Shown: one piece after another, positions 1-5,421 of the stretch | Layout of the letters: every line of letters begins with the position of its first letter | How positions within the stretch are numbered: position 1 is the first letter of the stretch | Assembly: GCA_028819675.1 (NCBI GenBank) | Contig: JAPPKT010000253.1 | Location: forward strand, 1-12,727 | Origin: Caldilineaceae bacterium | Lineage (GTDB): Bacteria; Chloroflexota; Anaerolineae; Caldilineales; Caldilineaceae | DNA: 12,727 bases | Reading direction: 5' to 3' | Translations under genes and position numbers: made by a program | Notes under the pieces: generated by a model | Told to the model about the DNA's origin: nothing | The model's database searches: none | What the model saw: the letters and a program-made list of their open reading frames with translations, nothing else

Positions 1-137
1 GTATCGCCATTCTGGCCAATGTCATCGCCAACTATCTTGGCCGCGGAAGACAGCGCATGAACCAGGCCAGGATTCGCCAGCTGGAGGCCGATCTGCAGGC
101 AATGCGATCATCGGCTGAGCAATCAAGGAGGTCGTAA
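1..137 (+). CDS. C-terminal end of a small membrane protein (partial)
   Basis: The window opens inside this gene. The frame from base 3 gives 44 residues ending at TAA 135-137. What remains is the end of a hydrophobic segment (IAILANVIANYLG), a basic GRGR patch and a charged amphipathic tail rich in Arg, Glu and Gln that could form a short coiled coil. It aligns without gaps to the last third of the next gene: about 19 of 34 positions are identical by eye, including ANY-GRGR and RIR-LEA. The two are therefore tandem paralogues. The stop lies 1 nt before the next GTG, so they are very likely one transcript. I do not recognise the family. The role is unknown; a small inner-membrane protein with its basic end in the cytoplasm is an inference from the positive-inside rule. 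Confidence 0.75.
   Translation, partial: IAILANVIANYLGRGRQRMNQARIRQLEADLQAMRSSAEQSRRS
125..131 (+). promoter_or_regulatory. Shine-Dalgarno site that fixes a GTG start
   Basis: AAGGAGG lies 7 nt before the GTG at 139, inside the last codons of the preceding gene. It is near-perfect and is the main reason to accept GTG as the start of the second small membrane protein. Confidence 0.8.
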
Positions 138-138
138 A

Positions 139-495
139 GTGAAGGGCAAATTTTTCCAACCCGTAGTGTTCAACCTGATTACGATTGTGGCGATGTTGTT
201 CTCACTTTTCCAGCTGGTGGCTGTGGCGAAAAGAGACGAAGTGGCGACGGCAAGGGCCGTTCAGCTTATTGAAGAGTTTGTCGAAGAGGGCGAAATCGAG
301 GACGACGGGCTGGCCCAGCGTCTCGCTGACGAGTCACGCCAGATCGGCCTCTTCGAAGTCTATATTGTGGGCACGTTGCTGCTCGCGATTATGGCCAACT
401 TTGTGGCGAACTATATCGGCAGAGGAAGGCACTATGAGAATACCGGAAGGATTCGTGAACTGGAGGCGGAAATGCGCGGATTGCGAGGGGGTTAG
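139..495 (+). CDS. Small two-helix membrane protein, unknown function
   Basis: 118 residues from GTG, with a strong AAGGAGG site 7 nt upstream, ending at TAG. There are two hydrophobic segments, about residues 9-30 (VVFNLITIVAMLFSLFQLVA) and 72-93 (EVYIVGTLLLAIMANFVANY). The soluble stretch between them is acidic (EEFVEEGEIEDD at 45-56). A basic and charged C-terminal helix follows the GRGR patch. The expected topology is both termini in the cytoplasm with an acidic periplasmic or outer loop; this is inferred from charge only. It is a paralogue of the truncated upstream gene, which stops 1 nt before it. I do not recognise the family and see no catalytic motif. Its normal TAG stop shows that amber is used as a real stop in this genome. 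Confidence 0.8.
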   Translation: MKGKFFQPVVFNLITIVAMLFSLFQLVAVAKRDEVATARAVQLIEEFVEEGEIEDDGLAQRLADESRQIGLFEVYIVGTLLLAIMANFVANYIGRGRHYENTGRIRELEAEMRGLRGG

Positions 496-773
496 GGCTC
501 GTTGACATTTCGTTCGGGCCGGATCGGTGTAGAAGGAAAGTGCAAGAAAGCGATGAAATGTCGTGCGAGTTTGTCATAGCGAGACGATGTTAGCTCAGGG
601 AGGCCATGGATGCAATTGGCATTTGAGTGGTGAATGGGGTTTAACTCAGATGTTTTGGACGGACGTTGTCCGAATCAGGATTTGCGAGATTTTGAGGGAT
701 TATTGGGATGGAAGCCGGGAGGTTGGTGCCTGTTGAAGGGTGCTCTTGCTAGGGACTGATGTGACGGAGAAGC
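496..773. other. Intergenic region, 278 bp, no gene seen
   Basis: No convincing coding frame. It holds a TTGACA hexamer at 502-507 without a good -10 box, an 8-bp inverted repeat GACATTTC (504-511) / GAAATGTC (555-562) with a 43-nt loop, and the eroded periodic repeat at 660-711. No obvious terminator with a T-run follows the small membrane protein. Confidence 0.5.
660..711. repeat. Eroded 9-nt-periodic intergenic repeat with a leading hairpin
   Basis: A small hairpin CGGAC-GTT-GTCCG (660-672) is followed at 676-711 by four consecutive 9-nt units: CAGGATTTG, CGAGATTTT, GAGGGATTA and TTGGGATGG. They share a purine-rich GGATT core. The opening GTCCGAATCAGGATTT is very like a family of short intergenic repeats I recall from many unrelated bacteria, usually seen as runs of CAGGATTT-type units. 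The family match is from memory. The periodicity itself is visible. Function unknown. Confidence 0.4.
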
Positions 774-1352
774 TCAGGCGGGCAGGAGGTCGGACGGGTC
801 GTTTGGGGGGATGGGCTTGGCGCCGAGGGCGATGAGGTGTGCGTTGTGGGGGGAGGGGAGGGTGTAGACGGGTTTGGCGGTGGCGAGGGTCTGCTGGCAG
901 AGGGCTTCGGTTTTGCTGCCCTGTGCGGCGTGGAGGATGAGGATGCGGTAGCCGAGGGCGGCGACGCAGGTGTTGCGGCGGGATGCGGAGGCGGCGGTGG
1001 GGCGGCGGAGGCTGTCGGGGAAGATGGAGAGGAGCAGGAGGCGGCCGGCGACGAGGGGGTCGCGCCAGGGGCGGGGGATGCGCATGTTGGCGAGGCCGCG
1101 GGCGGGGCAGACTATGACGGATGGCGATGGGGGCGCGATGTGGCTGGGTTGGTGGGCGGGCTGGCGGAGGAGGAGTTCGAGGAACTCTTTTTCGATGGGG
1201 GACTGGAAGCCGCCGATGAGGGTGGCGGGGTAGGCGCGTAGGGTGCGGGCCAGGTCGTAGCTTTTGAGGATGAGGTCGCCGGGGCATTGGACAGAGCAGA
1301 AAAGGGCGAGGGGTTTGCGGTCGAGGAGGGCGGGGTCGCCGATGAATGACAT
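774..1352 (-). CDS. DprA/Smf-like Rossmann-fold (SLOG superfamily) protein
   Basis: 192 residues from the ATG at 1352, ending at TGA. It resembles stand-alone DprA-like proteins: IGDPALL near the start; LALFCSVQCPGDLILKSYDL at 15-34 (first strand and helix of the Rossmann fold); IGGFQSPIEKEFLELLL at 46-62 (the phosphate-binding loop region, where DprA has its SGGA-type motif); VICPARG-like at 79-85; RLLLLSIFP at 104-112; SRRN at 124-127 followed by AALGYRILILHAAQGSKTEAL, matching the DprA RN...G(S)-TE/TA region. Family members bind DNA or nucleotide ligands, and several SLOG proteins act in phage defence. Whether this one loads RecA or senses a ligand cannot be told from sequence. The helix-turn-helix C-terminus of full DprA is absent. 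The start is uncertain: the frame opens to a GTG at 1445, but the 31 extra residues look unlike the family. No clear Shine-Dalgarno site is seen for either. The gene is very GC-rich. Confidence 0.65.
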   Translation of the reverse strand: MSFIGDPALLDRKPLALFCSVQCPGDLILKSYDLARTLRAYPATLIGGFQSPIEKEFLELLLRQPAHQPSHIAPPSPSVIVCPARGLANMRIPRPWRDPLVAGRLLLLSIFPDSLRRPTAASASRRNTCVAALGYRILILHAAQGSKTEALCQQTLATAKPVYTLPSPHNAHLIALGAKPIPPNDPSDLLPA

Positions 1353-1553
1353 GGGCGTGTCGGCGGTAGAGTCGGTGCAACGGCGTAGGGCAGGAGGGAT
1401 GCCGGGCATGCCTTGTTCATGACGTACTATTTGTAACGAAGTCACATCCGGTGAGGGAGCTGGGGCGTTATGTGGCCACGAATTCGATAAAGGACAGGAT
1501 CGGTATAGTGACTAGCGACTGAGATGACCGGGCAAAAGGAATGGTCTTTGGAG

Positions 1554-2285
1554 TTAGGAATCTATGCTCTTCTGGGACCTAGCAACTCTACACAGGTATG
1601 TGGTCCCTTCGCAGAATTGTAGCAACCAATCGGAACAGTGCGTTTCTTCGGGGGGCGCGTTCTCTGCCCACAACCACCAGAATTGAAAGACACCATCACC
1701 GACATTTACGGGTTCCTCCTCGCTCTGCAATTTGCGAATCGATTCCTGAAAAGACCAATTGCTATAGTTGGGTTCATAGCTGCCAACGATGTCAACTGTA
1801 CAGTCGGACGGCAGATATTTGTCGTTTTCTATCCAAAACAGACCGACAAGAATTCTCTCAATTACGTCCTCGATACGTTCGTCGTCGGGAGCGACAGTCC
1901 CGCCGTAATCAGACGGTGGTGAACTGACCCAATTTCCAGACCAAGCCTGATTCCCGATACTGAAGAGTGGATTTGAAAGTTCTCCTGTGTTCGGGTCCTG
2001 CAAAGACCGGAAGCCGCTCTCGAGTAACTGCCTCGCTGCGCGGTGTCCCCCGCACTGCTGTGAGAAAAAGAGGTAGTTTCGAAGGTGAGCATCGTTCTCG
2101 GTGAATTGTTCGTGGCACTCGAGACAACAATGCACCGTCATGAGATCTGTGGGCCTTGGAGGAGGGAAGATGCTCCTAGGGGGAATGTGATCACGGGTCA
2201 AGTCTTTTGAAGAGCGACAGTATACGCAAAGGTTTTTCTTCTGTCGAGTAACCAAATCCTTACCTCCATCAGCGCGGTGATTCAT
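1554..2285 (-). CDS. HNH-type zinc-finger nuclease candidate
   Basis: 243 residues from ATG 2285, ending at TAA. The N-terminal 60 residues carry an HNH/treble-clef pattern: CVYC (C20, C23), then RDHIPP with D32-H33 as the expected metal-binding and catalytic pair, then CLEC-H (C54, C57, H58). The rest is acidic and Trp-rich (WWLWAENAP, NWSFQES) with no motif I recognise; in similar proteins this part is a specificity or partner-binding domain. HNH proteins of this type cut DNA and often lie in defence islands, consistent with the nuclease-STAND gene diverging from it and the R-M-like operon further on. An alternative start is TTG at 2255, which has a perfect GGAGGT 6 nt upstream, whereas the ATG has only a distant AGGA. 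Both starts keep the zinc-finger domain. Base composition is lower in G+C than the DprA-like neighbour, suggesting separate acquisition. Confidence 0.65.
   Translation of the reverse strand: MNHRADGGKDLVTRQKKNLCVYCRSSKDLTRDHIPPRSIFPPPRPTDLMTVHCCLECHEQFTENDAHLRNYLFFSQQCGGHRAARQLLESGFRSLQDPNTGELSNPLFSIGNQAWSGNWVSSPPSDYGGTVAPDDERIEDVIERILVGLFWIENDKYLPSDCTVDIVGSYEPNYSNWSFQESIRKLQSEEEPVNVGDGVFQFWWLWAENAPPEETHCSDWLLQFCEGTTYLCRVARSQKSIDS
2262..2267 (-). promoter_or_regulatory. GGAGGT Shine-Dalgarno inside the HNH gene, favouring a TTG start
   Basis: On the minus strand GGAGGT lies 6 nt before TTG (2255-2253), in frame with the annotated ATG ten codons upstream. It would give a 233-residue product that starts ahead of the CxxC motif. 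It competes with the ATG at 2285. Confidence 0.45.
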
Positions 2286-2487
2286 GTCGACTCTGTCCTA
2301 TGTGGAGAAGGAGCCAACGTGGTCGGCCTATTTTCGATAATGATCCCGTTCAATTAGCTTGCTATAACTCTAATTTGCGATTGCAATATCGCGAAACCGT
2401 AGAAACAGGCGAACCGTTTTCCAGTCGTCACAAAGAACTTAGCTATACCTAAACCTTAAGTTGGCAGTCAGCCGGGGGTAAGAGCCT

Positions 2488-2517
2488 TTGACAGAGCGTT
2501 GTTCAAGCCTGCATAAC
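2488..2517 (+). promoter_or_regulatory. Possible sigma70-type promoter upstream of the nuclease-STAND gene
   Basis: A perfect TTGACA (2488-2493) is followed after 18 bp by CATAAC (2512-2517), 4 of 6 to the -10 consensus. It would give a leader of about 300 nt carrying the 2737-2768 hairpin. Only the match to consensus supports it. A closer alternative is the TATAAG-like stretch near 2693-2698, which lacks a good -35. Confidence 0.25.
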
Positions 2518-2736
2518 CGGAGGATGCTGGAACTCATCGATCCACTGAAACGACCTTCCAAATGACCATAGTGCAATATATGGGCTGCACTTTGCTTTTG
2601 GACGCAGAAGGAGCAGGTCGTAGTTCTAACCCCGTACCCCTCAATAGCACATGAAGTCAGTAGTGGCGCCCCAGCGTCTCATGGTACACTTTTATAAGGG
2701 TTATAGTTCAGCTTTCCGGTGAAACGGTTGTATTTA

Positions 2737-2768
2737 CCTAGGACAAGCCAATCACTGCTTGGCCTAGG
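2737..2768. promoter_or_regulatory. Strong inverted repeat before the nuclease-STAND gene
   Basis: Arms CCTAGGACAAGC (2737-2748) and GCTTGGCCTAGG (2757-2768) pair at 11 of 12 positions around an 8-nt loop, and each arm ends in the palindrome CCTAGG. It ends 61 nt before the ATG at 2830. There is no T-run after it, so a simple intrinsic terminator is unlikely. A dimeric repressor operator or an RNA leader hairpin controlling the gene fits better. Confidence 0.45.
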
Positions 2769-2829
2769 GAACTCTTGTCTATCTGGCCACAACCGGTGCC
2801 CATAAACCTCGCAAGGTGCAGAAGGCAGT

Positions 2830-4038
2830 ATGTACAGATTATATGACCTTGGCTGGAATGACTTCCAGAATTTGTGTCACACCATTTCAAGAGAGATCTT
2901 AGGCCAGACCGTGGAGGCTTTTCTCGACTCCAACGACGGTGGCCGAGATGGCGCATTTACGGGCGAATGGAAGGTGAGCGGAAAGGAAGATCTGTATGGC
3001 CCTTTCGTCATTCAATGCAAGTTTATCGGTCGTGTCAATCACACACTGAAACCATCTGATCTGTCGGACGAATTCGACAAAGCACAGAAGCTTGTTGAAA
3101 GAGGTAGATGTAAGTCGTATTTGCTCATGACCAATGTAGGCGTATCCGGCGCTCAAAACTTAGAGATTATCGAACGCTTCGAGGCTGTGGGGGTGGAAAA
3201 AGTTAAGATATATGGTTCAACCTGGATAAATAAACTAATCCGTGAAAATAAACGTCTCCGCATGCTCGTACCTCGTGTCTACGGGCTCGGTGATTTGAGT
3301 CAGATTATGGACGAGCGAGCTTACCTGCAGTCGCGATCCATCTTAGATTTTCTGCGATATGACCTCGGCAAAGTTGTAATAACCAAGGCATATCGCAAAT
3401 CTGCTGAGGCCATAGACAAACACGGCTTCGTTATGCTCATAGGTGAGCCGGCGTCTGGTAAGTCGACCATCGCTTCACTCTTGTCGTTAGCAGAACTCGA
3501 CGAAGGGGATGTCTCGATTCTCGAGCTAGACCATCCCGATAAACTCACCACACACTGGAATCCAGATGAACCCTCTCAGTTCTTTTTGGTAGACGACGCT
3601 TTCGGGATGACACAATATGAAGAGTCCTTAGTAAGTCGCTGGAACTATGTCCTGCCAAGAATGATGCCCATGCTCCAAAGTGGAGCAAAAATCGTAATGA
3701 CATCGCGAGACTACATTTATAAGCGCGCGCGTAATCGCCTGAAGGAGAGCGCTTTCCCTCTGCTAAACGAAAGCCAGGTGGTAATCGATGTACATGGTCT
3801 TTCCATTCAAGAGAAAGAACAAATTCTGTACAACCATATTAAGCTCGGAGAACAGCCTCGCTCCTTTCGGACGAAAATCAAACCCTTTCTTCGAGACGTC
3901 GCAAATCATCAGCGATTCATTCCAGAGACAGCTCGGCGCCTTGGCAACCCGATTCTTACGAGAAACTTGCGGATTGACGCTAGTAGCATCAGCCGTTTTG
4001 TGGAAAGGCCCGAGCAGTTTCTTCAGAAAATTATTTAG
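2830..4038 (+). CDS. N-terminal part: Mrr-like nuclease plus STAND-type NTPase, ends at amber codon
   Basis: 402 residues from ATG 2830, with GAAGG 4 nt upstream. Residues about 1-150 form a restriction-endonuclease-like domain: DGGRDGAF (D40 as the acidic ligand) and VIQCKF (Q62, K64) make the D...QxK site of Mrr-type PD-(D/E)xK enzymes. Residues about 170-400 form a P-loop NTPase: Walker A GEPASGKS at 205-212, Walker B FFLVDDAFG with D255-D256, and a sensor-like IVMTSRDYIY around 288-297 (T291, S292, R293, D294). These catalytic elements all lie before the stop, so a truncated protein could still bind DNA and ATP but would lack the C-terminal domain expected to control it. Translated alone it might be inactive or deregulated. 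Confidence 0.8.
   Translation: MYRLYDLGWNDFQNLCHTISREILGQTVEAFLDSNDGGRDGAFTGEWKVSGKEDLYGPFVIQCKFIGRVNHTLKPSDLSDEFDKAQKLVERGRCKSYLLMTNVGVSGAQNLEIIERFEAVGVEKVKIYGSTWINKLIRENKRLRMLVPRVYGLGDLSQIMDERAYLQSRSILDFLRYDLGKVVITKAYRKSAEAIDKHGFVMLIGEPASGKSTIASLLSLAELDEGDVSILELDHPDKLTTHWNPDEPSQFFLVDDAFGMTQYEESLVSRWNYVLPRMMPMLQSGAKIVMTSRDYIYKRARNRLKESAFPLLNESQVVIDVHGLSIQEKEQILYNHIKLGEQPRSFRTKIKPFLRDVANHQRFIPETARRLGNPILTRNLRIDASSISRFVERPEQFLQKII
4036..4038 (+). other. In-frame amber codon inside the nuclease-STAND gene
   Basis: Context ATT ATT TAG GGC. The frame is open before and after for hundreds of codons, so one base substitution explains the break. TAG is followed by G, not the C typical of leaky stops, and I see no stem-loop or recoding signal right behind it. 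The neighbouring gene at 139-495 ends at TAG, which argues against genome-wide reassignment of amber. Confidence 0.85.
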
Positions 4039-4212
4039 GGCCTTGATATCGATAGTAGGGCAGCGCTCGCGTTAATCTACATACGCAATGGCAGTCTGAA
4101 AAGTCCGATTAGTCTACGAGATTTTGAGAAAACAGCCCTTGAGCGTCTAGGCAGCAATATTGGCGGGTGCATTGACGCGCTCCCTGCGCTAGAAGGTAGT
4201 CTCACGCGGTTC

Positions 4213-5118
4213 TTGGCGGAAAGTGGAGAGGCCGTCTGGCAGTTTGTCCATCCAACTGTAGGTGACGCATTCGCCGCCACTCTATCTCAAAATCCTGAGC
4301 ATATTGAAATCTTTATTCAGGGCAGCGATCCAGAGAGACTCATGAGCGAAATCGCGTGCGGTGAAGTCGATTTAGAGAATGCGGTTGTTGTGCCGAAGTC
4401 CTTGTTTCCACAGGTGATAGATAAACTCGATAGTTTGAAGAATAGCAATTCGTCCCGGTCCGCATTCCTTTCGGTTTTCGGAGTAAGAGGCGCACTACAC
4501 AGCTTTCTTGCCTCTCGTTGTTCCAAAGAATTTATCTCTCTGTACTTAAAACATGACCCAAAACTATATTACGAAATATCCCATCCAGGACTCATGCTCG
4601 AAGTCGTACCTGAAGTAGAGCTTGCGATACGCCTTCATGAGTTAAGGTTGTTACCAGATGAACATAGGAAAAAGTTCGTTGAATCAGTCAGTAACTACGC
4701 TCTTCAGGGCGAAGACGCTAGCGCTCTAAGTAACGAAGAAATACGGAGTCTATTCACTGAAAGTGAATTGGATGAGTTTAAAGGCAGTCTCCGGGGTGAG
4801 CTTCTGCCTCGGCTTGAGGAAGTTCGGACAATGTGGGAGGACACTCATGATTCCTCAAACGACTTGCCCGAAGATTACATGCATTCGCTCTTGGAATTCC
4901 TGAATTCTCTATTGGAAGAGTTTGGCGAAGACCAAGACATGGCTGAGCAAATTAGTTATGAAATTGAGTTAACCTACCAGTGGATTGAAGAAAATGAGAT
5001 AAGCAGAACTGATAGGGAGCCTCGGGTACGAGGACACATCGAAGAAATAGTGGGACCCGATAGCAAGCGAAGCATTTTCGACGATATCGACGCAGACGTA
5101 CAATCGGAAACCGAATGA
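4213..5118 (+). CDS. C-terminal part of the nuclease-STAND protein, downstream of amber codon
   Basis: Homology to the family begins at base 4039 directly after TAG, but the first possible starts in this frame are TTG 4213 and ATG 4342. Neither has a good Shine-Dalgarno site, so independent translation is doubtful. Residues after 4213 start with AVWQFVHPTVGDAFAATL, which in related STAND NTPases is the winged-helix end of the NTPase module (HPT.GDAFA). Long helical, acidic sequence follows with no repeats I can name, ending in an Asp/Glu-rich tail. By analogy with other STAND proteins this would be the sensor or regulatory arm. Separated from the N-terminal half it has no evident catalytic site. 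Confidence 0.55.
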   Translation: MAESGEAVWQFVHPTVGDAFAATLSQNPEHIEIFIQGSDPERLMSEIACGEVDLENAVVVPKSLFPQVIDKLDSLKNSNSSRSAFLSVFGVRGALHSFLASRCSKEFISLYLKHDPKLYYEISHPGLMLEVVPEVELAIRLHELRLLPDEHRKKFVESVSNYALQGEDASALSNEEIRSLFTESELDEFKGSLRGELLPRLEEVRTMWEDTHDSSNDLPEDYMHSLLEFLNSLLEEFGEDQDMAEQISYEIELTYQWIEENEISRTDREPRVRGHIEEIVGPDSKRSIFDDIDADVQSETE

Positions 5119-5323
5119 TGGCATCCATCGACCAAAGGGGATGCGCCGGCCGACCAGTAGACACGAAGAAACACCACAATGAGCGTCCGCATCGCCTTCT
5201 GTCAATTGCGTGAGGTAATCGGTCTAAGTAGCGGTGATAGGGCTGGCAATTAAAGGTTTGGAAATTGAACATGGCCTCTGCAACCGGGCTGCCATCCCGA
5301 CGTTCAAGGGAAATCATGTGCAT
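5119..5323 (-). pseudogene. Possible broken gene remnant in the convergent spacer
   Basis: From ATG 5323 on the minus strand the first 36 codons read as plausible protein: ISLERRDGSPVAEAMFNFQ, then NCQPYHRYLDRL. Near 5213-5216 the natural-looking sequence jumps by one base to another frame reading LTQLTEGDADAHCGVSSCLL and GRRIPFGRW before running into the antisense of the nuclease-STAND gene. One extra base would explain this. I do not recognise the family, there is no Shine-Dalgarno site, and chance open frames are common here, so this is a tentative call. It would have lain just downstream of the methyltransferase on the same strand. Confidence 0.22.
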
Positions 5324-5333
5324 TTCGCACGAA

Positions 5334-5345
5334 GTGATATATCAC
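5334..5345. promoter_or_regulatory. Perfect 12-bp palindrome, operator-like
   Basis: GTGATATATCAC is fully self-complementary. It lies 11 bp before the ATG of the putative remnant (5323) and 77 bp past the end of the methyltransferase. The size and AT centre fit a dimeric repressor site, but only one copy is seen and no regulator gene is in the window. Confidence 0.25.
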
Positions 5346-5421
5346 AATTGCCTCTCCCTCTAGCGTATCCGTTTCCGCGGCAGCGATAGGCCTTTCGGCG
5401 CCGGTGCGCAACTAGCTTTCC

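Larger units (their letters stand above)
2286..2829. other. Divergent intergenic region, 544 bp, AT-richer
   Basis: This separates the HNH gene (minus) from the nuclease-STAND gene (plus) and should hold both promoters. A sampled line (2341-2400) is 40% G+C. I see a weak hairpin GCGAT-TGCAAT-ATCGC (2377-2392), a promoter-like TTGACA / CATAAC pair (2488-2517) and a strong hairpin at 2737-2768. No convincing gene: the open frames here are short and lack coding character. Confidence 0.5.
2830..5118 (+). pseudogene. Mrr-like nuclease / STAND NTPase defence gene split by one amber codon
   Basis: The whole frame is 763 codons with a single internal stop, TAG 4036-4038 (codon 403), and a terminal TGA. 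No frameshift is needed. The codons after TAG read on at once as GLDIDSRAALALIYIRNGSL, matching from memory how uninterrupted members of this family continue (GLD..SRAALALIY.RNG). As a whole it would be a 762-residue protein: an N-terminal PD-(D/E)xK nuclease, a central NTPase of the kind catalogued as novel STAND NTPase 3, and an alpha-helical acidic C-terminal half. The product would be expected to sense an invader signal through the C-terminus, bind ATP and activate DNA cleavage; this is inferred from STAND proteins in general. It is either a recently inactivated gene, a gene expressed by readthrough or suppression, or a sequence error. It converges with the methyltransferase operon. Confidence 0.7.

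Noticed and set aside
502..507. TTGACA hexamer after the small membrane gene as a promoter
   Set aside because: No -10 box at a usable spacing and no gene downstream on this strand before 2830.
700..1420. Alternative frames over the DprA-like gene (Pro/Arg/His-rich on minus, Gly-rich on plus)
   Set aside because: Low-complexity shadows; only the 774-1352 frame shows Rossmann-fold family sequence.
2524..2565. 13-codon frame with GGAGG directly before ATG
   Set aside because: The Shine-Dalgarno touches the ATG with no spacing and the peptide is tiny; likely chance.
4036..4038. Pyrrolysine or programmed readthrough at the amber codon
   Set aside because: No downstream structure or leaky-stop context seen, and a neighbouring gene ends normally in TAG; kept only as an untested alternative.
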